From a virus: 31,375 bases of DNA. Location of the stretch: IMG/VR virus record IMGVR_UViG_3300030000_000305, positions 1 to 31,375 of that record; one strand, written 5' to 3'. The position numbers and the translations under genes are program-made. Of the stretch, positions 24,401-31,375 are shown piece after piece (position 1 is the stretch's first letter; each line of letters starts with the position of its first letter). The notes beneath the pieces were generated by a model. It searched no databases. It was not told the origin of the DNA and saw nothing but the letters and a program-made list of their open reading frames with translations.

Positions 24401-27400
24401 ATAGTATTTTTGGTAAGATTATTCATTGACTGAACCGGTTTAAAACCATAGTTCGCAATCATATCAGTAAACTTAGCAAAGTCATTTTCAAATAACCGCA
24501 TGATAGCTCTTTCCAATTTAGGAAGACTTTCTACTTTTCCACTCTTTACATCATTAGTAAGACTTCTAATCTTTTCAATTTTTGATTGTTTATTAATCAT
24601 ATTGAATTGATCTATTTTACCGGTTACTGCATTACCTGGTATAATGACATCAATACCATCAACTGTTTCATAAGAAAGTTCATAACTTCCTTTACCGCTT
24701 AAATCTTTAGTAAGAGAAGTTGCATCAAACATATTACGTAATTGGTCAAAAGTACCATTTGCTTGAGCTTCTTTGGAAACATCAATCATCTGTTTACGTA
24801 ATCCTTTGGTAAAATGAGCTTCATTATTTTCTGCCGGTGCATTCAAGAACTTCGTTTTGGTAGATAATGATTTGTTTATCTCCATAAGTGCGTTGTTCAG
24901 ATTTGAACGTGAAGTATTAATACGTTTTTTGATTTTATCGTATTCACGTAATACTTCTGTTCCGGCAACTGAATAATCAATATTAAAACCATTATCGGTA
25001 TTGATAAGTGTTGACTCTACTTTGGCAAAGATTATTTTACCAGTATCCGATACTGTTGTAGTAGGAACATAAATAACCGGCCGAGCTTTTGATTTTACCA
25101 TTTCTTGCATAAACATGTTGATACTCGTGTCAATGAAGTCAGAAGTATCAATTTTTGTTTTTCCAATAGAAGTAAATCCAAGTGAACGGTTTTCTCCGAT
25201 ACTTTCTATAAAGCCAGTAATCTTAGTTGTATCTGTAGGGTCTTGTTTAAAGGCATCAAACTCTTCATTGAGTGTAGTCTTTAAAGCAACTGAATAAGTG
25301 GCTGTACCCTTAGCTGTGTAACGATGGGTATCATTTGTTTGTCCACCTAGTTTCTGCTGTATAGAAGCAATCATATTTGATGATACAAACATATCTTCCG
25401 GAGTAACATATCTCATAGAAGATACATCATTAGTTATCTCTTCATTTTCTACAATGTCAGGTTGTACTTCAAAAGTAATAAGGTTCTTTGGTGTTGTTCT
25501 ATTTAGGAAGCCAAGAACTATATCACTTCCGGTAATACTCTGGATGCGTGTCAATGGTGATAAACTTTCTTTTGTATTATATCGAATATGATTTAATAGG
25601 TTACGTTGTATGATAACTTTCTTAGCCGGTTTATTAATGTCCTCATTAGCTTTTAAAGTTTCTTCTGTATAGTTTTTAGAATATTGATTATACAATGTAA
25701 TCATGGCACCTAAATAATCAGCCATAAAATCTGATGGAGTAGCATAATTGGCTTGTATCTCAGAATTGAAATTACTTACATATCCAATCTTATTAATAGT
25801 TTTCATATTATCAGTAACCTCTGACCAACTATTAGCAACCATAAGACTCTTGAACATGGCCGGAGTAACACCTTTTAATGCAAACTGTCCTTTGATACGA
25901 TTAAAGATGTCTACTATATGCGCGTATTCTCCTTTGGTATTAAGCATATCAGTAGAGAAAGGTGACATAGTAGTATTACCAAACTTTTTAGATGTAGCAA
26001 TAACACCTTCTTTATTTGCAAATTTGAATCTACCATTTTCGTATTTTAAGAAACTAGTTTTATTAGTAACATTATTATACCGGCTTACCTTAATATCAGT
26101 ATAGTCAATAGACATATTTTCTTTAAAGAATGATATTGAATTTGTGTTCAACTCACCATTCAAAATCTTATATCCTTGAATACGTTTAATCTCTTCGGCG
26201 GTACCTCTCCAAAAGTCTTTATAGTAATGAGTAGACTTCATAGTATCATCATAGTAAGTGAACTTAACCTGGTCTTTTACATTGAAAGAAGTATATACAC
26301 TTACCAATGAATTTAAAAGGTCTTTAGCCTGTTCTATCTTACGTTTTTGATCTTCTTGTTTAGCATCCCATGACCATGTAGCATCAGAGTTCTGCGCTCC
26401 TACTTCTTGTTTCCATTCTTGTTCATTTTGATAAGAACGTTCAAGTAGTCCTTTATAACGACCATCATAGTTTTCTTCTGAGATATAATGATTAGAATAG
26501 TCAAGTGAGAAATCAGTTCCTTTACCTTTTGCTTCAAACATGTAGTTGTACATGCTATGAATTACTTCGGCTGCCGGATTCAAATATCTGTTTGATTCAT
26601 CAATTTCAGAATTATCAATGAATCCTTCCATAATAGATTTTAATGCAGATACTTTATCAGTAACACCATCCATTTGACTTACTCGCATACCAAGGTCTAT
26701 CATCAATGAATGAACTTGTTTCTGATCTAAGAACTTTACTTTTCCGCGGGCATCAAATACAGCACTACCATTTGTATTGATAAGTGGTATAGAACTAAGA
26801 TATAGTTTTTGTATATCGGAAACATTCTGTTCAGAAGAATAACCATCCCAATCAAAACGTTCACCGGCACCCACTTCTTTTTCAAATGAGTCATTCATCA
26901 TATCATATGATGGAAGCATAGTCTGCACAATCATTCTAATATTTTTATCAGAATAGATTTTGTATGCATCAATACTATTCCGGCCATTGATATCAGAAAG
27001 TTTAATATTCAAAGGTTCTCCATTCTCAACAATATCTTTTACTGCCATTTCATTTTCTTCAAGTTCTCCTTGTTCATTTTGAGTAATAACAGTGGCCATA
27101 GTTTCACCATACAATTCTTGATATTCTTTTCCTTCTTCAATAATAGAATTAATACTTTCCGATAATGAATTAATATTACTGTTTTTTGTATTGGAGAAAA
27201 TAGAGTTTTGAAGTATAGACATTCTTAGTCCGGACTTAGCAATAACTAATGATTCAGTATTGTAAAGTTCTTTCTTTAATGCTTCTTCCATCTGACTGGC
27301 AATAAGTAATCGTTTGCTAGAACTTTCATTTGTTGATTGTACTGTTTCTTCAGAAGTAGTATCACTTTCATATTCTTCAAAAGCAATATCTGATTTTTCA

Positions 27401-30400
27401 GTATTCATTTCTGGAACCCTATTAGCAAACTCGCCATTGTTTATTTGATTGTATAAGTTCTTCAACTGTTTGTTTGAACCATATACACCGCGAAGTCCCA
27501 TAACGATATCTTTCAAGAAACTCTTGAACTGATTGTATAAACGCAAAGCAATATTTACATTCTTGTCTTTAGTAGTCGCACGTTCTTGTTTTGCATAATC
27601 ACGAGCAATCCATTCTTCAAGTTCTTTATCACCATTGATAGGTGTTCCTTGTTCATACTTGTTGATTACCTGGGCCGCTTGTAATAGCATTGCTTTAGCA
27701 TCAGTATTTATGAAGTTACGATAGACAACATGTAATACTTCATGGTCAACTGTAGAACGTGGCATCATACCATTCTCTGCTGCTAATGTCATGATAGTAT
27801 TATCTTGTACCATACCACTTGCAGTAAGACCATTTAAACGAATCTTTCCTTCTTGTGTAAGGAATAGTTCAGATTCAGTATAAGACTGTCCTAAACGTAA
27901 AGCAACACGGTCTATTGACTGTTGTATAGGTTCTACATCAGGAGAAGAGTATTGTGTTTCTTCAAGTCCTATATTTGGAAGTTTTTTCTTTCCCGGTTTA
28001 TTTACTGGTGGAGTTGGTGAAGTTATTGGTTCTACTTTATCAAGACCTACATAGAATGATTTATTGTTTATGCCCAAAGCTTGTACATTAAGCATATCAA
28101 TAGTTTCTTTACCACTAACATGAGTAGTATAAGTTTCATTGTTTAATGTCAAGAAATCATATAATCCGGACATAGCAAGATTATCTTTCTTAGAAAGAAA
28201 ATCACTTAGTTCTTTATACTGTGAATCAAAACCACTATTACGATCTTTATCTGTCTTGAAAGAATCAAGATTGATATCCAAGAATGTTTTACTTTTTTGC
28301 TGAATCTTAATAAATGCAAAGATTGCTTTATCAGTTGCCTGAGTAGAGTTCTTTAAAGTAGAAAGGTTCGCGCGCAATAATTTATAAATAGTAGTTTTTG
28401 AGAATGCTGTTTGTTTGGCTTTCCACTTTTGTTCATCTGATAAAATAGTAGATGATAATATTTCTTGTGAAATAAAGTCCTCTTCTGCCTTAATACGTCC
28501 AATGATAGAATCCATAGAAGCATTTGCGCGCTGTTTAATGGTTTCATTCTTGCTAGTAATAGACTGGCTAAACTTAGGCATTTGTACTACTAAACGAATA
28601 CTTTCATTACTATTTAATTGAACATTTAAACGTAATCTGCCATCAATATACAATGGAGTTATATCAGTTTGTGCGCCAGGGAAGTCTTTCAACAAATCAG
28701 TTACCGTTGTCAAATCACTTTCATTATTTGAATACTCTACTTTACGAATACCCATATCATGAAAATCAACATTTACCTTATCAGTAATACTTGCATGAGT
28801 ATCATAGATAGACATGTTCATATCACGTTGTTTAATCAATTCAGATTGAACCGGTGCGAAAATAGGATTATTGATAACAGCATTCCATGCATCTACTAGT
28901 CGTTGTTTCTCAGTTTTCTGTTTTTCAAGTTCAGTTTCCTTTACATCAAATGAAGTATAAGAAATCTTACCACTTCCATCAATACTAATAACTGATGGTA
29001 GAGTCATAGAACCAATAGCATTGGAAAACTTACCACCATTTAATCCCGGAGTAGTAAATATGTCATTGATGATAGAATATACTGGTATATCCATTGCTTT
29101 TATAGATGTACCATTAGGATTTACTGAATGCTTTTTAATAATGGCATTTACATAATCCTCAGCAATAGTTCCCATAAAGATATCTTGAATGGCTTGTAAC
29201 TGTTCTCCTACCAATCCTTTGTTAGTTGGATCAAAAGAAAGAACAATCATATCGTACTTTGCAGTCTTATTATCCTTATCCCATCCGGTAGTATTTTGTT
29301 TCTCAGCTTTTAATTGAAACAAATGTTTATACTGTGATAGGTTCGATATAAAGGCGTCATTTATTGCACGACGTAACTTACCATTCTCTTGACTTAAACT
29401 ATCGCTAGCACCAACTAAAGTAGCACTGGTAGCCCAGAAAATATGTGACTTGTTTTTGTTCTTATCGAATATAGCAGTAGAGTTGTTCAAGAAGCGTTCA
29501 CGCGATAACTGACTTACTTCATTTGGAACAACTGGTTTCACTTCTTCAATGATTGCAGTAGGTACCGAGAAATCTTCGTTATCTGAAAGTACTGTTGATA
29601 CTGTTTGATTTTCGTCAGGGTATATACCGGTTATCTCATACTGAGTAGAGCCATCAGAGAATACAGATTCATTGATAGATAATAATTGAAATATGTCTTT
29701 TTCATTATTGTCATAATAACTTTCACCAACCTTTAATGCAGTTCCTTTATGTTCATAATCTTCAACAGAATTTTCTTCTACTAATGTAATAGGATTCTCT
29801 GTTGATTGACTTGTACGAAGAATACTTTCAAAACCCGTAATATGTTTGATAAGATTATCTTTAATTGAAATATTTGGATCAATAGTATTATTGAATTTTG
29901 TTTGACCATTCCAATTAATAGAAAGGACATCACGATTACCAACTTTCTTTATTTCCCAATCAGCATCTACTGTTGCAGTATCTATTAAATCACCATCAGC
30001 ATTAAAGTAATTAATCTTTAATCCTACCTCTTTACCCGAAGTTTGATTCTGATTATTATTACTAGGGTTTGGAGTGGTCACTGTAGGGTTAGCAATAGGT
30101 GCTGTTGCCACTTTCTGTGCTTCCATACTCATACTATTCATATCAGTATTTAAACCCTGTAAACGCAATGTTTCAATAGCTCTGAATTTTTCCTTTTGTT
30201 GTAGCTGAATAGCATTCAATGCTTCTTCCGGTAAACCAGTAGATGCAGCAAGAGAACGGTCAACATTCAAAGAAGTATCACCAACCATACCATACCAAGA
30301 GCTAGAACGACCAATAGCAGTATAAAGTGCTGAGGCCATTAAACTTGTAGTAATAGGTTTTGCTATCTGACTACTATCAGACTGTCTGAATACAGCATAG

Positions 30401-31375
30401 ATTTCTTTCTGACGTAATCCTTGCAGTAGTTTATTATCATTGACACCGCGACGTAAAGCAAAATAGATTTTATCCTTATTTGCTTCTATTTGTTTTTTAA
30501 GTGTATCATTGTCTTTAGTAAACGCATCCAGTGCATCCTGATCTAAGAAAATAGCTGCTCTATCCGGATTGGTAGCAAGACCATCTATGAACGAGTTCCA
30601 TACATCCATGTGTGATGCAAAGAAACGCGCTCCTAATTTAGTCTTACCACTTATATCTTCTGTCACCTTATCAAACTTTACTATTCTACCAATGGCACCA
30701 ATAGCCGGGCGACATGCTTCTGCAAGTTGACGAAGTAATGGAGAAGTAGCACTAAATTGTTCAGTAAGCATGTGCGTAGTCATTGTCTGCAACATCATCA
30801 AAGGATAATGACCTACAGAACCTGCATCACGCATTTGGAATACATCACCCATGAATACTAATTTGGCTTTTGTATTTACAAAATGTTCTTTGATAGCTTT
30901 CATTTCATTTTCAGAAACAAGTGATGCTTCATCAATAACATAAGTATTTCCTTCTGTAGTATTCATACTCTTCATTCCTTTGATAAAATCAGTATATGAT
31001 ATTACTGTTGGATTTTCAGCACCAAAAGATTGTTTATGTACCTTAGAAAGTTCTTCCGTAATACTTACTACTGTTAGTTTACCTACTGATGATTTCTTAT
31101 CAGTACTATATCCATCAAGTCCGCGAAGTATTCTAAATGCTCTTCCTACAGTGAACTGAGTCTTTCCAGTACCATAATCTCCACCAATAGTCAATGCATT
31201 GCTTAGATAGCTTTCTATGAAGTGATGGCCACCCTTCTCAGTAGCTATTGAATGCATAGGTAAAAAGTAATTTGCAAATAACGACAAAGGACTTGTAAGC
31301 GTTTTATTGCTTAAAAGTCCAACTATTGAATTGATTGCAGCTTCTTGTTCTCCCGTTTCTAATGGTGTATTTGAC
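18445..31375 (-). CDS. Giant helicase-metallopeptidase-RNA polymerase polyprotein (5' partial)
   Basis: The frame is open to the right edge and shows 4309 residues; the true start lies outside. A TTG at 31287 is only an internal codon, because a helicase Q-motif-like GEQEAAI lies upstream of it. Numbering from that TTG: an SF1 helicase spans 1-330 (GDYGTGKT 36-43, VIDEAS 117-122, MGDVFQ 146-151, LYTAIGR 321-327); a Pro/Asn-rich linker lies near 396-416 and another near 1087-1103; a zinc metallopeptidase has HEVLH at 1182-1186 and EEWIAR near 1224; and an RNA polymerase catalytic loop SDYDIDAL has DYDID at 3078-3082. The last 30 residues are acidic and charged. The DxDxD motif matches virion RNA polymerases of crAss-like phages. 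The rest, over 3000 residues, has no assigned motif. Confidence 0.9.
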   Translation of the reverse strand, partial: SNTPLETGEQEAAINSIVGLLSNKTLTSPLSLFANYFLPMHSIATEKGGHHFIESYLSNALTIGGDYGTGKTQFTVGRAFRILRGLDGYSTDKKSSVGKLTVVSITEELSKVHKQSFGAENPTVISYTDFIKGMKSMNTTEGNTYVIDEASLVSENEMKAIKEHFVNTKAKLVFMGDVFQMRDAGSVGHYPLMMLQTMTTHMLTEQFSATSPLLRQLAEACRPAIGAIGRIVKFDKVTEDISGKTKLGARFFASHMDVWNSFIDGLATNPDRAAIFLDQDALDAFTKDNDTLKKQIEANKDKIYFALRRGVNDNKLLQGLRQKEIYAVFRQSDSSQIAKPITTSLMASALYTAIGRSSSWYGMVGDTSLNVDRSLAASTGLPEEALNAIQLQQKEKFRAIETLRLQGLNTDMNSMSMEAQKVATAPIANPTVTTPNPSNNNQNQTSGKEVGLKINYFNADGDLIDTATVDADWEIKKVGNRDVLSINWNGQTKFNNTIDPNISIKDNLIKHITGFESILRTSQSTENPITLVEENSVEDYEHKGTALKVGESYYDNNEKDIFQLLSINESVFSDGSTQYEITGIYPDENQTVSTVLSDNEDFSVPTAIIEEVKPVVPNEVSQLSRERFLNNSTAIFDKNKNKSHIFWATSATLVGASDSLSQENGKLRRAINDAFISNLSQYKHLFQLKAEKQNTTGWDKDNKTAKYDMIVLSFDPTNKGLVGEQLQAIQDIFMGTIAEDYVNAIIKKHSVNPNGTSIKAMDIPVYSIINDIFTTPGLNGGKFSNAIGSMTLPSVISIDGSGKISYTSFDVKETELEKQKTEKQRLVDAWNAVINNPIFAPVQSELIKQRDMNMSIYDTHASITDKVNVDFHDMGIRKVEYSNNESDLTTVTDLLKDFPGAQTDITPLYIDGRLRLNVQLNSNESIRLVVQMPKFSQSITSKNETIKQRANASMDSIIGRIKAEEDFISQEILSSTILSDEQKWKAKQTAFSKTTIYKLLRANLSTLKNSTQATDKAIFAFIKIQQKSKTFLDINLDSFKTDKDRNSGFDSQYKELSDFLSKKDNLAMSGLYDFLTLNNETYTTHVSGKETIDMLNVQALGINNKSFYVGLDKVEPITSPTPPVNKPGKKKLPNIGLEETQYSSPDVEPIQQSIDRVALRLGQSYTESELFLTQEGKIRLNGLTASGMVQDNTIMTLAAENGMMPRSTVDHEVLHVVYRNFINTDAKAMLLQAAQVINKYEQGTPINGDKELEEWIARDYAKQERATTKDKNVNIALRLYNQFKSFLKDIVMGLRGVYGSNKQLKNLYNQINNGEFANRVPEMNTEKSDIAFEEYESDTTSEETVQSTNESSSKRLLIASQMEEALKKELYNTESLVIAKSGLRMSILQNSIFSNTKNSNINSLSESINSIIEEGKEYQELYGETMATVITQNEQGELEENEMAVKDIVENGEPLNIKLSDINGRNSIDAYKIYSDKNIRMIVQTMLPSYDMMNDSFEKEVGAGERFDWDGYSSEQNVSDIQKLYLSSIPLINTNGSAVFDARGKVKFLDQKQVHSLMIDLGMRVSQMDGVTDKVSALKSIMEGFIDNSEIDESNRYLNPAAEVIHSMYNYMFEAKGKGTDFSLDYSNHYISEENYDGRYKGLLERSYQNEQEWKQEVGAQNSDATWSWDAKQEDQKRKIEQAKDLLNSLVSVYTSFNVKDQVKFTYYDDTMKSTHYYKDFWRGTAEEIKRIQGYKILNGELNTNSISFFKENMSIDYTDIKVSRYNNVTNKTSFLKYENGRFKFANKEGVIATSKKFGNTTMSPFSTDMLNTKGEYAHIVDIFNRIKGQFALKGVTPAMFKSLMVANSWSEVTDNMKTINKIGYVSNFNSEIQANYATPSDFMADYLGAMITLYNQYSKNYTEETLKANEDINKPAKKVIIQRNLLNHIRYNTKESLSPLTRIQSITGSDIVLGFLNRTTPKNLITFEVQPDIVENEEITNDVSSMRYVTPEDMFVSSNMIASIQQKLGGQTNDTHRYTAKGTATYSVALKTTLNEEFDAFKQDPTDTTKITGFIESIGENRSLGFTSIGKTKIDTSDFIDTSINMFMQEMVKSKARPVIYVPTTTVSDTGKIIFAKVESTLINTDNGFNIDYSVAGTEVLREYDKIKKRINTSRSNLNNALMEINKSLSTKTKFLNAPAENNEAHFTKGLRKQMIDVSKEAQANGTFDQLRNMFDATSLTKDLSGKGSYELSYETVDGIDVIIPGNAVTGKIDQFNMINKQSKIEKIRSLTNDVKSGKVESLPKLERAIMRLFENDFAKFTDMIANYGFKPVQSMNNLTKNTIGDKNPTNTTDKNPYYQQLEKSEIRFNQPMFGFYMATMFANNHIDDFSLNPFSFKNYLDKVKRNGPIHTPAQSVLTQGTKEVVQNNVRYQLHTPTLTTESPIVFYRDNMVDGGNTYQEIDGQKVLANNGNMMKPEDGQITINPFHYLQTLNSIGGTKTVIGNASMYKGLTNFRRADGTYSQIKRGDKVITGFDMQHTYYRNMFMRMLAETDRQLVARVGEESFNENKLSFTDKFKELYDDKNNQKEFNDIIVDMMNWIDNQQYYQDRITINPDGIERAGHMYNSIVAFMAPVSTQKGSVTSVNTYDALNDVDYSQPLNMDVVDNTKTKIVMNPSQDTDINAKLQAAPSQQDATGLGVSNNPEISSLYSAYMENKQGLQTALRKELEESISKYGEVEAAKQFKNIDWSKYDVSTLTEQQKSEIDPAIKQLMDFMRDRVVNSLRTSGQDMAFIELFSDMDVSMQLPMMRSKVLQSYRNMANQSIQARTKGIRLTQTVGEYLEEFVRDGKIYSRNDAINELRPGTNYRDYSFDEYNSDAMNQELAAAGFTMQRLQDMNIVNGKTTVGHISMPNVYAKVYGHRSNESLIDIQHINLGTERIALDSSNLYDKLMAGLSEDADMSLNQWSAFVDSPMIRKAIKNLKIETYVDELINPSVDNDGKRFISKRIANLIDSTREMTTEELQSEVNATNESILEAINSMELQSTDLANPDKVIAALMGSGEILEQILTEAQQLLKDFEESNTSFLSRVPATFLGSGGVFKTAMFHNGGNVVYIPTGMTLRNDSDYDIDALTMYSNSLDSKGHIIQKGADGHRNKMNALRNTITLHSGNQESLFLTSSLDKINEVMKQKEKLVDNLQNNSIRSIYESYSRNKAGADAIGILANSLTVSSIIISSSVNKFVETGTHSGIQNFINENAPKGKIKTGLNGFVIELGTWGQGALDNAKNNTFANYAISPVGINILAVLKLNGMNNSEVYDFFNNKNIRNLFHTYSGKTSIMTKSADFNLWKMASTEVDKIASRIEHFNNTNVSQWLESKGLSWKSNVHDTEKYSLELETTDVLLQQSIDDLLMKELTSYYKNNKEAFKNSPYDFTGSDKEQLLQQWKKDNGFDDENLFTYKNNKIVFDKTDVSNFDIKDLDSISTEVANELKLMVRSRANINIARTDIQGLRYMKMVPKLSVTADALYRLSTIMGMRNGIPSLDKDFRTMINTVQQTIGMSLQEYNSNPASDMNVAKHMAYYTINNDAYNKEQDEKKKAFMFSQEQLVANEINMGKLIKNLPQIDYILQELYRQELITKQSFMADNEAIEKDVVKSFLKLQNRTTLNFGGEVAAVSTAINDIMLDKYYATIGESAIMKGQYIYQAVGNTYENPSQNLDLSSLFDRQSFVKNFPQFMMDIVEHSDNIDYLNKTVQSELPAEEWIRFAVNPLIKLFTIGGKFDVKLLLDVNTKEMTEQRVAQLKDYFNSLPKEYKEMLINYEIIANRMSYRQGGLLQVIGVDFYKGPISKVYNDTYAELRSSLGLDSLVPNKYRKSVTFNSDIRERIYDYLGLQPEFAQYLSPKAVVNENSPKYAYQFETKTIDGEKVNTGHRINLKLNDNNAYEVFGNITSLGMSTMAGENMTSELRSFQTTPEEEYNLSLANRDNNDLILHQGSRAWVSEGQFLYTRSGKLIRVIKVKGTNFEYRLANDSDITYRMEQKEMDTQKRNNRIQLKEGTLQHSIFDPNATSLTENEVTKPMEYKVKGNMFLSQLNINTLTNDGVETRISIFDNKNKFNSINEVLDAYKYKVLSTIGEKTKNFPWDLKNYQNEEHRRNKINKYIRNLVDDVQVVETEKNANEIKQIKIAMAQLNFKQSLIVKALVQARALAYISSQGKNMVEQLTSKISSTDFLANQKTTFNKEVEDMSVGITTYGKVARSAIVEMINPAVRAEMKATESKRSEMLNTLEGSLELFDSEIAKKDSKKEVAEGEPAIGTPAQDNESDNNDEKNKCK
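22042..22056 (-). other. RNA polymerase DxDxD catalytic motif
   Basis: These codons encode DYDID within VVYIPTGMTLRNDSDYDIDA. The context, a strand ending in a proline and then S/G-D-aromatic-D-I-D, is that of the double-psi beta-barrel loop that holds the catalytic magnesium in crAss-like phage and related two-barrel RNA polymerases. SRVPATFLGSGG about 30 residues before it and KAGADAIGILANSLT about 90 residues after it fit the same enzyme class. Confidence 0.8.
27448..27840 (-). other. Zinc metallopeptidase-like domain of the giant protein
   Basis: VDHEVLHVVYRNF gives HExxH at 27730-27744. ELEEWIARDYAK follows about 40 residues later and offers the third ligand. The end of the region (QLKNLYNQINNGEFANR) matches the close of metallopeptidase domains found in phage polyvalent proteins. 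Confidence 0.7.
30298..31375 (-). other. SF1 helicase domain of the giant protein
   Basis: Motifs occur in the correct order for a RecD/Pif1-like SF1B helicase: Q-motif GEQEAAI upstream of residue 1, Walker A GGDYGTGKTQ, Walker B YVIDEAS, motif III LVFMGDVFQMRD, motif IV LTEQFSATSPLLRQLAEACR and motif VI ALYTAIGRSSS. All key residues are present, so the domain is probably active in ATP hydrolysis. Confidence 0.8.

Noticed and set aside
31285-31287. TTG as the true start of the giant helicase-polymerase gene
   Set aside because: The frame stays open to the window edge and the upstream codons encode GEQEAAI, which fits the helicase Q-motif region. The gene is truncated by the window.
13259-31375. 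Many + strand and - strand open frames of 60-140 codons inside the giant genes
   Set aside because: They are shadows of the long frames, with no independent start context or recognisable protein features.
1-31375. Recoded stop codons, as in some crAss-like phages
   Set aside because: All genes are intact with the standard code. TAG at 957-959 is followed at once by a good start, and TGA and TAA also act as normal stops.
1-31375. Insertion sequences, integrase or attachment sites
   Set aside because: No transposase or integrase motifs and no terminal inverted repeats with target duplications were seen.

Overview
The window looks like part of a crAss-like (Crassvirales-type) phage genome whose host is probably in the Bacteroidales. 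Several signs support this. The DNA is AT-rich. The genes are tightly packed, with ATGA and TAATG stop/start overlaps and few clear Shine-Dalgarno sites. At least one noncoding promoter fits the Bacteroides TTTG / TAnnTTTG pattern. Two giant genes on the opposite strand include a polypeptide with a DxDxD-type RNA polymerase active-site motif. The standard bacterial code fits: TAG, TGA and TAA all serve as stops and no gene needs recoding. The taxonomic call is inference, because no capsid, portal or terminase gene lies in the window.

Layout. Bases 1-13075 on the + strand hold an early or replication-recombination block. After a cut-off gene end come a DUF3871/DUF932-like protein and a GNAT-like protein. 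A roughly 520-base noncoding stretch (1567-2084) follows, with promoter-like elements, a terminator hairpin whose loop can pair with upstream sequence, a second large hairpin and an AT-rich inverted repeat. Next are RNase HI, a ParB-like protein with a cysteine cluster, an orphan adenine-type methyltransferase, small proteins (one apparently frameshifted), a Rad50/SbcC-like ATPase, a DUF2829 protein (the Tad2 anti-Thoeris family), an OB-fold ssDNA-binding candidate, a Cas4/RecB-like Fe-S nuclease, a RusA-like Holliday junction resolvase, a MazG-like pyrophosphohydrolase, a DUF551 protein and several unknowns. Bases 13076-13258 separate the two convergent blocks and contain a bidirectional terminator.

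Bases 13259-31375 on the - strand hold only two genes, separated by 8 bases. The upstream one runs off the right edge. Its visible 4309 residues carry an SF1 helicase domain, an HExxH metallopeptidase domain and the RNA polymerase motif. The downstream one (1725 residues) carries an ADP-ribosyltransferase-like region, a second HExxH domain and a late hydrophobic segment. Both resemble the polyvalent proteins that phages package and deliver into the cell.

How the parts may work together (inference): the - strand pair would supply a virion-borne transcription and takeover package. The + strand block would handle DNA replication, recombination, nucleotide-pool cleaning and evasion of host defence after entry.
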